Position numbers and translations under genes: made by a program. The notes below the pieces were generated by a model, which was not told the DNA's origin, did not search any database, and was given only the letters and a program-made list of their open reading frames with translations. Of a stretch of 64,000 bases of DNA, positions 19,744 through 28,929 are shown piece after piece; positions within the stretch are counted from its first letter, which is position 1; each line of letters opens with the position of its first letter. The DNA comes from Sphingosinicella terrae. Its GTDB lineage: Bacteria > Pseudomonadota > Alphaproteobacteria > Sphingomonadales > Sphingomonadaceae. The stretch spans positions 31,001-95,000 of the forward strand of contig NZ_QDFY01000007.1 of NCBI RefSeq assembly GCF_003347635.1. Direction: 5' to 3'.

Positions 19744-21143
19744 CGAAGCCTCGGCAGTCCGTCGTCGCCGACCGCGTGCGCGACTCCGGCCCGCGCCAGC
19801 AGCGACGCTATCAAGGATGCCGGATCTTCGGCGCCGGTGTCGAGCAGCCGTCCGATGTCGGCGGACAAGGAGGGATCGCCCGAGGCGCGGTCGAGGGCGG
19901 CCAGCCAGTCGCGGCGCGAGACGATGCCGTCGCCGCGATTGTCGTCGATCAGGGCGCGGACGAAGGCCGTGAAGGAGCCGCCGGCGGAGGCTTCGGCGAC
20001 GAGGCCGAAGACGGCGCCGCAGGCATAATAGGCCCTCTGCTCGTTCCGGTCCTCGGCCGAGGCGACGCCCCGGCCCTGGGCGAGCCTCGCACAGTCGCGG
20101 ATCGCGAGGTCGAGGGCGCCGCGCCAGTCATAGTCACGGTCCATCATCGCCACGGTCCGAAAGGCGAGCAGGTCCGCGCCGCCCTCGGTGATCCAGGAAT
20201 CGCGGGCATATTCGTAGGTCACGGTGTGGCCGAGCCAGAAATGGGCCGCCTCGTGGGCGATGAACCACAGCCCGAAGCCGCGCGATCCGGGGGTCTCCGC
20301 AACCACGCCCTCGCCTTCATAGGCCATGGTGATCAGCCCCGGCAGGGCGCTGCCGCCCATGCTGGTGACGCCGCGGGTCGGGCCCGCCCAACTCACCATC
20401 ACCGTCGGCCGCGGCCCGTCCGCCGGCCCGAGCGCTTCGGCGTAGCGGGCGAAGATGCCGGGGATCGAGCGTTCGAGCGTCGACCTGATCCAGCCGGGAA
20501 GCGCCGGATCGACGATCGCGGTCATCGCCTCGCTCGCCACCGGCTCGGCCGGGCCGAACAGGACGTAGGTCCCGTCGCCGTCGCCGGCTTCGACGGTGGC
20601 GGCCGGGACGCGCAACCCGCCATGGAGCACCGCCTCGGCCTCGTCGCTGAAGGTGAGGCGGGTCGCGCTCTGTGGCAGTCCGGAGCGGGCGAGGTCGGCC
20701 GGCAGCCGGCCCGCCAGCTGGGGCGACGAGATCGGGAGGGCGTGGAACTGGCCGCTGTGCAGCGCCACCGATCCGTCGGTGAACACCAGCGCCGGATCGT
20801 AGTCGCCGAGCAGGTCCTGCGTGAAAGGGGTGAACCGCACCCGCACCCGCGGCGGCATCCGCCGTCCCTCGGCGATCAAGACGTCCCAATAGCCGCGGCG
20901 CTCGAGCCGCACGCCGGGCGTCTCGACCGTCCAGCTGCGCGGCCGCCATGGCTGCTGGTCCTCGCGGGTGACGGCCGATCGCGCGAAGAGCCAGACCGGG
21001 TTGCGGTCGCGAAAGCGGAAATCGGCCGTCCAGGCGTCGCCGCGCTTCGTCACCTCGACCGTCAGCGGCGGCGACGGCGGCGGCGTCTCCGCCGCCGCCG
21101 TCGAACCGCCGACCAGCAGCAGGAGCGCCGCCAGGAACCTCAT
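19740..21143 (-). CDS. Exported HExxH metallopeptidase, M1/M61-like
   Basis: The ATG at 21143 overlaps the stop of the upstream S9 peptidase (ATGA) and gives 467 residues with a signal peptide (LAALLLLVGGSTAAAE). The active site is HEAAH (residues 297-301) followed 18 residues later by E320 in WITEGGAD, the gluzincin spacing HExxH-x18-E. No GAMEN-type substrate motif of true M1 aminopeptidases is visible. The N-terminal half is beta-rich and unrecognised. It is probably a periplasmic peptidase, but could not be placed in a named family. Confidence 0.8.
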   Translation of the reverse strand: MRFLAALLLLVGGSTAAAETPPPSPPLTVEVTKRGDAWTADFRFRDRNPVWLFARSAVTREDQQPWRPRSWTVETPGVRLERRGYWDVLIAEGRRMPPRVRVRFTPFTQDLLGDYDPALVFTDGSVALHSGQFHALPISSPQLAGRLPADLARSGLPQSATRLTFSDEAEAVLHGGLRVPAATVEAGDGDGTYVLFGPAEPVASEAMTAIVDPALPGWIRSTLERSIPGIFARYAEALGPADGPRPTVMVSWAGPTRGVTSMGGSALPGLITMAYEGEGVVAETPGSRGFGLWFIAHEAAHFWLGHTVTYEYARDSWITEGGADLLAFRTVAMMDRDYDWRGALDLAIRDCARLAQGRGVASAEDRNEQRAYYACGAVFGLVAEASAGGSFTAFVRALIDDNRGDGIVSRRDWLAALDRASGDPSLSADIGRLLDTGAEDPASLIASLLARAGVAHAVGDDGLPRLR

Positions 21144-23302
21144 TGCGCCGTGTCGGCTCCCATCTGGGTCAGGACGAAGGCATAGGCCTCGGCCACTTCG
21201 CGCAGCCGGGTCCAGCGGCCCGACTGGCCGCCATGGCCGGCCCCCATGTTGATCTTGAGCAGCAGCAGATTGTCGTCGGTCTTGGTGGCGCGCAGCCGCG
21301 CCGCCCACTTGGCCGGCTCCCAATAGGTCACCCGCGGGTCGTTGAGGCCGCCGGTGATGAGCATCGGCGGATAGGCCTGGGCGCGGACATTGTCGTAGGG
21401 CGAATAGCTCAGCATATATTCGAACGCGGCCGGATCGGTGACCGGATTGCCCCACTCGTTCCATTCGCCGGGCGTCAGCGGCAGGCTCTCGTCGAGCATC
21501 GTGTTGACGACGTCGACGAAGGGAACGTCGGCGACGACGGCCCCCCAAAGCTCGGGATCGGAATTGACCACTGCTCCCATCAGCTCGCCGCCCGCCGACC
21601 CGCCCTGGATCGCGATCCGGCCGACGCCGGTATAATTTTCGGCGATCAGCCCGCGGGCGGCATCGACGAAATCGTTGAAGGTGTTGGTCCGCCGGTCGAG
21701 CTTGCCGTCGAGATACCATTGATAACCGAGATCGTCGCCGCCGCGGATATGGGCGATGGCGAAGGCGTAGCCGCGGTCGATCAGGCTGAACCGGTTGGTG
21801 CTGAAGCCCGGCGGCGTCGCATAGCCGTAGGCGCCATAGGCGTAGAGGAAGAGGCGGCCCTGGCCGTTGCGCTCGAAGCCGCGGCGATAGACGATCGACA
21901 CCGGCAATTGCCGGCCGTCGCGCGTGGGGACGGTGATCCGCTCGGTCACATACTGGCTGGGATCGTAGCCCGACGGGATCTGCTGGACCTTGCGAGTCTC
22001 CAGCCGGTTGTCGGCCGGATGGTAGTCGTAGACCGTCGGCGGCGTCACCATCGACGCGTAGCTCAGCCGATAGGCGGCCGGCGCATATTCGGGATTCGAT
22101 CCCAGCGAGGCGGTGTAGCTCGCCTCGGTGAAAGGGATGCGGCGCTCGCTGCCGTCATAGCCGCGCAGCCGGATCTGATCGAGGCCGTTCAAGCGCTCGC
22201 TGATGACGAGATGGTCGCGAAAGGCGGTGATGCCGCGCAGATAGACCGCGTCCGAGCCGGCAATCACCTCGCGCCACTCGCCCGGATTTTCCGGTGAGGC
22301 CTCGGCCAGGCGGAAATTGACGTGATTGTCGTTGGTGAGGACCCACAGCCGGTCGTGGCTGGCGTCGACCGAATAGAGGATGTTTGGGCGGCGCCGCGCG
22401 ATCAGCACCGGTTCCGCCTCGGGATTGTCGGCCGGCAGCAGACGGATCTCGTTGGAGACGTTCTCGCCGGTCCCGATCAGGATGAAGCGGCGGTCCTGGG
22501 TCTTCTCGACGCTGACCGTGAAGGCGACATTCTCCGTCTCCTCGTAGAGCGTCCGGTCACTCTCGAGCGGCGCGCCGATGCGATGGAACCGGGCGCGGTA
22601 GCTTCGCCAATTCTCGTTCACCTCGGTGAAGACGATTCCGCGGCTGTCGGCGGTCCACACCGGATCGCCGATGCCCACCTCGGTCACCGTCTCGATGTCG
22701 CGGCCGGTGGCCAGTTCGCGGATGCGCAGCTGGAACCGCTCCGACCCGTCGTCATCGACCATGATGGCGGCGTAGCGGCCGTCGGGGCTGATCTCGAGCG
22801 CGCCGAGGACGAAATATTGCTTGCCCTGCGCCTCGGCAGGCTCGTCGAAGATCAGCTGCGGTTCGCCAGCCTGCTCCGGGCTCGACGCGGGGCGGCGATA
22901 CCAGGTGCGATATTGCGCGCCGGGCTGGAACGCCCACCAGTAGAGCCAGTCGCCGTCGCGGACCGGAACCGAGCTGTCATCCTCGGGGATGCGGCCGCGC
23001 ATCTCCTGGAACAGGGTGTCGACCAGCGGCCGGTGCGGCGCCATCGCCGCCTCGAAATAGGCATTCTCGGCGCGCAGGTAGGACAGCACGTCCTCGTCAT
23101 CGACGGTCGGATAGGATTCGTCGCGCAGCCAGTGCCAGGGATCCTGCACCGTCCGGCCGTGGCGCTCGAAGGAGAAAGGCCGCTGCTCGGCGACGGGCGG
23201 AGCAGGAAGCTCGGCAGTGCGGGTCATTGGATCCCTTTGCGGTTGGTCCTGGGCGATGGCTGGCGCGGCCGTCAGCAAAAGCAGAAGAGAAAGGAGGCGC
23301 AT
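21140..23302 (-). CDS. S9 prolyl-oligopeptidase-family serine peptidase (protease II-like), exported
   Basis: A 720-residue protein with a signal peptide (LLSLLLLLTAAPAIAQ) and the S9A layout: N-terminal helix and seven-bladed propeller (about 60-440), then the hydrolase domain. The nucleophile is S569 in GGSAGG; the Asp and His lie in GGLNDPRV and GAGHGG. The sequence PWHWLRDESYP near residue 55 is typical of oligopeptidase B/PtrB. It cleaves short peptides, here likely in the periplasm. It is the first gene of a three-gene operon with ATGA junctions. Confidence 0.93.
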   Translation of the reverse strand: MRLLSLLLLLTAAPAIAQDQPQRDPMTRTAELPAPPVAEQRPFSFERHGRTVQDPWHWLRDESYPTVDDEDVLSYLRAENAYFEAAMAPHRPLVDTLFQEMRGRIPEDDSSVPVRDGDWLYWWAFQPGAQYRTWYRRPASSPEQAGEPQLIFDEPAEAQGKQYFVLGALEISPDGRYAAIMVDDDGSERFQLRIRELATGRDIETVTEVGIGDPVWTADSRGIVFTEVNENWRSYRARFHRIGAPLESDRTLYEETENVAFTVSVEKTQDRRFILIGTGENVSNEIRLLPADNPEAEPVLIARRRPNILYSVDASHDRLWVLTNDNHVNFRLAEASPENPGEWREVIAGSDAVYLRGITAFRDHLVISERLNGLDQIRLRGYDGSERRIPFTEASYTASLGSNPEYAPAAYRLSYASMVTPPTVYDYHPADNRLETRKVQQIPSGYDPSQYVTERITVPTRDGRQLPVSIVYRRGFERNGQGRLFLYAYGAYGYATPPGFSTNRFSLIDRGYAFAIAHIRGGDDLGYQWYLDGKLDRRTNTFNDFVDAARGLIAENYTGVGRIAIQGGSAGGELMGAVVNSDPELWGAVVADVPFVDVVNTMLDESLPLTPGEWNEWGNPVTDPAAFEYMLSYSPYDNVRAQAYPPMLITGGLNDPRVTYWEPAKWAARLRATKTDDNLLLLKINMGAGHGGQSGRWTRLREVAEAYAFVLTQMGADTAQ

Positions 23303-23389
23303 TTTGGTTCCCCACCCGGTTCGAAGGCTGGCGCGGCGCGCCTCCGGCGACTAGATCAGCGGCGATAAACGCCATTCGAGGACTTGCCA

Positions 23390-25189
23390 ATGTCCAGCTA
23401 TGCCGACCGCCTTGCCGCGCTGCGCGAGCAGCTCAGGACGGACCGTCTCGACGGATTCGTGGTGCCGCTCACCGACGAGCATATGAGCGAATATGTCGGC
23501 AGCTATGCCCAGCGCCTGGCGTGGCTGACCGGCTTCCAGGGCTCGGCCGGTTCGGCAGTGGTGCTGCCCGAAGAGGCCGCGATCTTCGTCGACGGCCGTT
23601 ACACGCTGCAGGTCCGTTCGCAGGTCGACGGCCGCCACTGGAGCTACCAGTCGGTCCCGGAGACGAGCATCGCCGCCTGGCTGAAGGCGCACGCGCCGCA
23701 GGGCGGCCGGATCGGCTACGATCCCTGGCTCCATACTCGGGAGTGGGTGGTCAAGGCGCGCGAGGCGTTAGCCGACAAGGGCGCCGAGCTGGTCGCCGTC
23801 GGGCGCAATCCGATCGACAGCGTCTGGGCCGACAAGCCGGAGCCATCGCGGGCGCGGCTGATCGTCCATCCGGACTCGCTGGCCGGAAAGCCGTCGGCCG
23901 CCAAGCGCCAGGAGATGGCGGACTGGCTGCGAGCCGAGAAAGCGGACGCGGCGGTGCTGGCGGCGCTCGATTCGATCGCCTGGACCTTCAATGTCCGCGG
24001 CCAGGATGTCGAGCATACGCCGGTCGCTTTGTCCTTCGCCGTCGTCCATGAGGACGGCACCGCCGACCTTTTCGTCGCTTCCGAGAAGATCGGCGACGAC
24101 GTGCGCCAGCATCTCGGCAATGGCGTTCGGCTGCACGAGCGCGACGAGTTCGAGGCCTGGCTCGGCGGACTCGGCGGCAAGACGGTCGCGGTCGACCCCG
24201 AGCGCTCGGTGGCGGCGATCTTCGAGGCGCTCGACCAGGCCGGCGCCAAGGTCGTCGCCCGCCGCGATCCCGCGGTGCTGCCGAAGGCGATCAAGAACGA
24301 CGTCGAGATAGCGGGCCACAAGGCGGCGCAGGCGCGCGACGGCGCCGCCTTGTCGCGCTTCCTCCACTGGCTGTCGGTCGAGGCGCCGAAGGGCGAGCTC
24401 GACGAGCTCAAGGCCGCCGACCGGCTCCACGGCTTCCGCCGCGACGGCGGCGATCTTCGCGACCTCAGCTTCGACACCATTTCAGGCGCCGGGCCGAACG
24501 GCGCCATCGTCCATTACCGGGTGACCGAGGAGACCAACCGGCCGATCGAGCGGGACTCGCTCTATCTGGTCGATAGCGGCGGTCAATATCCGGACGGCAC
24601 CACCGACGTCACCCGCACCGTCGTGGTGGGCGCGCCCACCGCGGAGATGCGCGACCGCTTCACCCGCGTCCTCAAGGGCCATATCGCGGTCGCCCGCGCC
24701 CGCTTCCCGGCCGGGACGCGCGGCGGCCAGCTCGACAGCTTCGCCCGGCAGCATCTCTGGCAGGCCGGGCTCGATTATGCCCACGGCACCGGCCACGGCG
24801 TCGGCAGCTTCCTCGCTGTCCACGAAGGGCCGCAGCGTATCTCGCCGGTCGGCAGCGGCCAGGCCGGCGGCGACGAGCCGCTGCGGGCCGGCATGATCCT
24901 CTCGAACGAGCCCGGTTATTACAAGACCGGCGAATATGGCATCCGGGTCGAGAATCTCGTGCTGGTCGTGCCGGCCGCGATCGAGGGCGCCGAGAAGGAA
25001 ATGCTGGGTTTCGAAACGCTGACCTTCGCGCCGATCGACCGCGCCCTGATCGAGCCGGCGCTGCTGTCGCCCGAGGAGCGGCAATGGGTCGACGACTATC
25101 ACGCGCAGGTGCTCGAGGTGGTGGGGCCCCAGCTCGAAGGTGACGCACGCCTTTGGCTCGATGAGGCCTGCGCGCCGCTCGCCGGCTAG
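23390..25189 (+). CDS. Aminopeptidase P (M24B, Xaa-Pro)
   Basis: The ATG at 23390, six bp after a TTG, gives 599 residues, the size of the long, eukaryote-like APP form with two N-terminal creatinase-like domains (SYADRLAALREQL start; second from about residue 165). The C-terminal pita-bread domain shows the metal ligands in DSGGQYPDGTTDVTRT, GTGHGVGSFLAVHE, LSNEPGYY and GIRVENL. It removes N-terminal residues before proline. No signal peptide is seen, so it is cytoplasmic. It is divergent from the S9 operon, 87 bp away. Confidence 0.94.
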   Translation: MSSYADRLAALREQLRTDRLDGFVVPLTDEHMSEYVGSYAQRLAWLTGFQGSAGSAVVLPEEAAIFVDGRYTLQVRSQVDGRHWSYQSVPETSIAAWLKAHAPQGGRIGYDPWLHTREWVVKAREALADKGAELVAVGRNPIDSVWADKPEPSRARLIVHPDSLAGKPSAAKRQEMADWLRAEKADAAVLAALDSIAWTFNVRGQDVEHTPVALSFAVVHEDGTADLFVASEKIGDDVRQHLGNGVRLHERDEFEAWLGGLGGKTVAVDPERSVAAIFEALDQAGAKVVARRDPAVLPKAIKNDVEIAGHKAAQARDGAALSRFLHWLSVEAPKGELDELKAADRLHGFRRDGGDLRDLSFDTISGAGPNGAIVHYRVTEETNRPIERDSLYLVDSGGQYPDGTTDVTRTVVVGAPTAEMRDRFTRVLKGHIAVARARFPAGTRGGQLDSFARQHLWQAGLDYAHGTGHGVGSFLAVHEGPQRISPVGSGQAGGDEPLRAGMILSNEPGYYKTGEYGIRVENLVLVVPAAIEGAEKEMLGFETLTFAPIDRALIEPALLSPEERQWVDDYHAQVLEVVGPQLEGDARLWLDEACAPLAG

Positions 25190-25215
25190 GGGCCAGCCGC
25201 GGCCCGTTCCGCGAT

Positions 25216-25386
25216 TCAGCTGGCGTCGTCGGTGCGCCCGCCGCCGGGACCGGATCGCGCTGCCGCCTCTTCGCCGGCCTTGGCGCCGGCCGGGGCGATC
25301 GCCCGCGCCTGCGCCTTGCGGCGGCGGAGATTCTCCCTCAGCGCCGCAGCCAGCCGCCGTTCGCGTTCCTCATCCTTCGCTGCCAT
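25216..25386 (-). CDS. Small basic helical protein (56 aa)
   Basis: A short frame antisense to nothing else, with GGGGAA about 5 nt before the ATG. The 56-residue product begins MAAKDEERERRLAAALREN and continues with a basic LRRRKAQARAI helix, then a Gly/Ala-rich disordered tail. Small proteins of this pattern, with RLAAALRENLRRRK-like core, recur in sphingomonads as far as I recall, and have no assigned function. The tail composition (GGGRTDDAS) looks unstructured. It fills most of the gap between aminopeptidase P and tRNA-Thr. Confidence 0.65.
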   Translation of the reverse strand: MAAKDEERERRLAAALRENLRRRKAQARAIAPAGAKAGEEAAARSGPGGGRTDDAS

Positions 25387-25427
25387 TTCCCCGGGTTAGG
25401 ATCGGCACCGCCTTGCCGCAAGCCGCC

Positions 25428-25456
25428 TTGACACCATATCGGCCCTGCGGCTAGCG
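25428..25456 (+). promoter_or_regulatory. Promoter of tRNA-Thr
   Basis: A consensus -35 TTGACA (25428-25433) is followed after 17 bp by CTAGCG (25451-25456), 22 bp before the tRNA. The -10 is weak against the E. coli consensus but the perfect -35 and the position support it. Confidence 0.55.
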
Positions 25457-25477
25457 CCGCCTTTCCGCGAAAGCCGT

Positions 25478-25552
<75 letters not shown>

Positions 25553-25586
25553 CTTTCGCCGCTGGTGGTCCCGCCCCAGGGGCCGC

Positions 25587-25757
25587 TCAGCCTCCGGCGA
25601 CCCGCCGCTTCTCGACCAGCATCCGCTGTCCCGCCTTGGTGGCGAAAAGGCTGGCAAGCTCGCGGTGCCGCTCACGCGCCTCGGTCGTGATCGCGCGCGC
25701 GGCCAGCCTCTGCTCCTCGGCCGCCCGCCGCGAATAATAACGATAGTCAGACTCCAT
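25587..25757 (-). CDS. Small charged helical protein (56 aa)
   Basis: The ATG at 25757 has GGGGAGG about 7 nt upstream and gives 56 residues starting MESDYRYYSRRAAEEQRLAA. The whole chain is helical and Arg/Glu-rich. The sequence resembles widespread small sphingomonad proteins with a YYxRRAxEE start, and the protein at 7566-7790 has a comparable start. No function is known to me. Confidence 0.68.
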   Translation of the reverse strand: MESDYRYYSRRAAEEQRLAARAITTEARERHRELASLFATKAGQRMLVEKRRVAGG

Positions 25758-25844
25758 GCCGTCGCCTCCCCTACAGCAGGGGTTGCTTAACATAGGAATA
25801 GTGGGATTTCGACTCGGCCTGCCCGGAGGCTGCCGCCAGTCGTC

Positions 25845-26234
25845 TCAACGGTGATTCGACTTGGCGACGATCATGTCCACCACGGCGGGATGCAGCGGCC
25901 GTTCGAAGGCGCAGCCGACGCTCGGGCCTTCCGCCCAGACCACGCGGCCATGGCAGGCCTCGAGCCCCGGCAGGCGCAGCCAGACATCGGTCCCGACGGC
26001 GAGCTCGAGGTGGGTGGCGACGCGAAAGCCGTCGGTCGACAGGTCGACGATCTGGACCGTCACGCCGGATGCACCGCGCTGACGAAGGCCCGCGCCCAAC
26101 GTCACCGGCAATCGCTCCGCGCGGCGGCCTTTCGGCCCGGCCGATTCGAAGGTGCCGTCGGTCGAGATCTCGCCGCTGATCGACAGCGCCGAGCCTTCGG
26201 AGGAAGACGTCCAGCTGCCGGCATAGGCACTCAT
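25845..26234 (-). CDS. PilZ-domain protein
   Basis: A 129-residue protein whose core from about residue 35 is a PilZ beta-barrel: RRAERLPV carries the RxxxR motif and DLSTDGFR the D/NxSxxG motif, which together bind c-di-GMP in family members. The N-terminal 30 residues are Ser/Gly-rich and probably disordered. It is 10 bp downstream of a second PilZ gene, so the two form an operon. A role as c-di-GMP effector is likely; its partner is unknown. Confidence 0.85.
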   Translation of the reverse strand: MSAYAGSWTSSSEGSALSISGEISTDGTFESAGPKGRRAERLPVTLGAGLRQRGASGVTVQIVDLSTDGFRVATHLELAVGTDVWLRLPGLEACHGRVVWAEGPSVGCAFERPLHPAVVDMIVAKSNHR

Positions 26235-26244
26235 GACGCGTTCC

Positions 26245-26679
26245 TCAGCCGTCGCCGCCGGGGAGGGTGAGGCCGACCGTCACGCCCCAGGCCAGCGCCA
26301 TCTTGCGCTCCTTTTCGGAGAGGTCCTCGTTGAGACCCGGGCGGCGGAAGCGGCCGCCGCCACCGTCGCCGGTGCGCCGCTTCAACTGGACGAGCACCTC
26401 CTGCTCGTCGATCATGAACAGGAATTCGAGCCCGATCCGCCCACCGGCCACCCAGGCGACGCGCGCGGGTACGACGGTGCTGCCGCGGCTGAAGGTGACC
26501 TCGCTGCCCACCGCGGGCAAGGCGGCGCATTCGATCAGCGCCCCCTTCCGCGACAGGTCCCGAAGGCGGCAATCCACCTCCCCGTAGGGCGTCTGCAGCT
26601 TAGCCGCGAGCAGGACGCGGGCGCGCTTCGTCGCGCGCTTGCCGCCCACCTCTGAATTCACGAAATTGTCAGCGCCCAT
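26245..26679 (-). CDS. PilZ-domain protein
   Basis: A 144-residue protein with a PilZ domain from about residue 15: KRATKRAR gives the arginine motif and DLSRKGAL the DxSxxG motif, followed by EVTFSRGSTVVPARVAWVAGGRIGLEF. Both c-di-GMP contact motifs look intact. The C-terminal 40 residues (LNEDLSEKERKMALAWG) are extra. Co-transcribed with the second PilZ gene and divergent from the hybrid kinase, about 250 bp away. Confidence 0.86.
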   Translation of the reverse strand: MGADNFVNSEVGGKRATKRARVLLAAKLQTPYGEVDCRLRDLSRKGALIECAALPAVGSEVTFSRGSTVVPARVAWVAGGRIGLEFLFMIDEQEVLVQLKRRTGDGGGGRFRRPGLNEDLSEKERKMALAWGVTVGLTLPGGDG

Positions 26680-26928
26680 TCCTTATCCCTCGATCCGGAG
26701 AGGGTATTACCGCCGAACGGCCAAGAATTCGTAAACGCCGCGGCAATGACCCGCTTGTCCATGGGCGGGTCGATGAACGGCAACAGACGGGAAAGGCGGG
26801 ATTTCGCCGGGAGCGCCGCTCCGCTATCGTACGCGTCGGGGGGCAGGATCTTGGCTGGAGTCGAAACTGGAGCGCGTGCTGGAGACGGGTCGCCGCTGAC
26901 GCGGCTTACCCCCGCGATCCTCGTCACC

Positions 26929-28929
26929 ATGTTCCGCCCGCCGGAGCGCTTTGCGCCCGACGTCGAGGCGGAGTTCAGCCTCCATTCGGACCGGCGTTCC
27001 GCCAATGCGCGGCAGACCGGCCTCGTCCTGCTGCTCCTCATCTGGCTGTCCTATTTCGGCTGGGACTCGTTCCACGGCTATCGCAACGAGGATTTCCGAT
27101 CGGCGCTCGACGAGGTCTTCGCGCTGCGCCTGGCCGGGATGGCCTGCATCGTCATCGCCGGCGCCTCGCTGATGCTGTGGCGGGAGAAGCGGCGGGCGCT
27201 CGACGCCGCGCTCTGCTTCTGCGTCGGCTCCCTCTATCTTCTCTCGCTGGCGATGATCACGGCCACGCCCTTTCCCTACAATTATCTCTTCTACTTCATC
27301 TGCCTGCCGCTGATCCTGCTGTTCCTGTTCGGCCCGCTGCGTCTGGAGAGCCGGCTGGTCTATGCGATGGCGGGCGCCTGCCTCCTCGCCAGCTTCGTCT
27401 TCCTGGTCTTCACCGAGACGACCGAGACCGGGTCGCCGAAGAACATCCTCCAGTTCCTCACCAAGTCGCTTTCCTACTACAATGTCGCGGCGCTCCTCTT
27501 CCTTTTCTCCTTCTCGCTGATCGGATGCGCCGTGGCGGTGGAGCTCGAGCGCTCCGCCCGCGCCGCTTTCGCGCGCGAGCGGCAATTGACGGACCGCAAT
27601 GCCCGTCTCGCCGCCTCGGAACGCGACACCAAGGTGAAGACGGCGGCGCTGGTCAAGGCCAAGGACGAGCTCAGGGCGCTGGCCGAGCAGCGCAACATCG
27701 CCAAGTCGCGCTTCCTCGCCGACGCCGCGCACGATCTTCGCCAGCCGATGCAGGCGCTCACCAACCTGCTCGGCGCGGCCCGGCACGCTCTGGAGGCGGG
27801 GGACCGGGCGAAGTGCGATTCCCTGCTGGCCATGGCGCAGGACGCGTCGCGTCTCACCCGCACCTCCTTCAATGCCGTCCTCGACATCTCCAGGCTCGAA
27901 TCGGGATTCGTCGAGGCGGAATATTCCACCTTCGACCTCGCCGCGCTCGTCGAGGAGGTCGCCGCCTCCTTCCGGCTCGGAGCCGCCGAGCGGGGCGTGG
28001 CGCTCCGGCTCCACTGGAAGCCAGGCCGCCTCGTGCCGGTGCACAGCGACCGGCACCTGCTCGGCCGGGTGATCGGCAATCTCCTCTCCAACGCGATCAA
28101 GTATAGCGATCCGTCGCGGGAAAGCCGGGCCGGGATCGTCCTCGGCATCGTCTCGCTTCCCAACCGGGTGCGCCTGGACGTCGTCGACAACGGCCTCGGC
28201 ATCGCCGAATCGGACTGGGCCAGGGTGTTCAACCCGTTCGTCCAGCTTCACAATGTCGAGAGAGACCGGGAAAAGGGGGTCGGCCTGGGCCTGTCGATCG
28301 TCAACGCGATCGTCACCTTGCTCAAGGAGCATCGCCTCGACATGCGCTCGCGTGCCGGCGAGGGGACCCGCTTCTCGCTGGAGATCCCGCATGGCTCGGC
28401 CGAATCCGCCCTGCAGCATCGTCCAGAGATCACGCGACCGCCCGGTGCGATGGACCTGTCCGGGCTCTATGTCTTCTACGTCGAGGACGATGCCCTGGTG
28501 CGCGGTTCGACCGTGGCGCTGCTCGACTCGCTTGGTATCCGCCACGAAGCCTTCGCGTCGCTGGCGTCGCTCGAGACCGCGCTTCCCGACCTCGAGCGCG
28601 AGCCGGATCTGCTCATCACCGATTATCGGCTGCCGGGCGGACGCAGCGGCGAGGATATCGTGCGCACCGTCGCCGCCGCCTTCGAGCGGGTTCCCCGCCT
28701 CATCGTCGTGACCGGGGAGATGCAGGCCCTCGGCGACAGCGCCTGGCTCGCCTCGGGGCGGGTCCTTCGAAAGCCGGTCTCGCCGGATGCGCTCGCCTCG
28801 GCGATCAGTGCCTTATGCCTGGAGCCGGCGCCGGAGCCCCTCCTTCGGGCGGAACCGAATCCGGTCGGGGCACATGGATCCCCCGCCGCGACACCTCGAT
28901 CAGAAGCTCCGTCCGCCGAACGACCTTGA
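26929..28929 (+). CDS. Hybrid sensor histidine kinase with receiver domain
   Basis: The start is uncertain: ATG 26929 gives 666 residues, and the frame is open back to 26746 without a better ribosome-binding site. About six transmembrane helices (residues 25-215) lead into a coiled coil and the HisKA domain with H268 in AAHDLRQP. The ATPase shows NLLSNAIKYS, DNGLGI and GVGLGLSIV. A C-terminal receiver domain has D565 in LLITDYRLPGG. The last 41 residues (LLRAEPNPVGAHG region) are low-complexity and are encoded antisense to the response regulator gene. The signal is unknown. Partner is probably the neighbouring LuxR-type regulator. Confidence 0.9.
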   Translation: MFRPPERFAPDVEAEFSLHSDRRSANARQTGLVLLLLIWLSYFGWDSFHGYRNEDFRSALDEVFALRLAGMACIVIAGASLMLWREKRRALDAALCFCVGSLYLLSLAMITATPFPYNYLFYFICLPLILLFLFGPLRLESRLVYAMAGACLLASFVFLVFTETTETGSPKNILQFLTKSLSYYNVAALLFLFSFSLIGCAVAVELERSARAAFARERQLTDRNARLAASERDTKVKTAALVKAKDELRALAEQRNIAKSRFLADAAHDLRQPMQALTNLLGAARHALEAGDRAKCDSLLAMAQDASRLTRTSFNAVLDISRLESGFVEAEYSTFDLAALVEEVAASFRLGAAERGVALRLHWKPGRLVPVHSDRHLLGRVIGNLLSNAIKYSDPSRESRAGIVLGIVSLPNRVRLDVVDNGLGIAESDWARVFNPFVQLHNVERDREKGVGLGLSIVNAIVTLLKEHRLDMRSRAGEGTRFSLEIPHGSAESALQHRPEITRPPGAMDLSGLYVFYVEDDALVRGSTVALLDSLGIRHEAFASLASLETALPDLEREPDLLITDYRLPGGRSGEDIVRTVAAAFERVPRLIVVTGEMQALGDSAWLASGRVLRKPVSPDALASAISALCLEPAPEPLLRAEPNPVGAHGSPAATPRSEAPSAERP

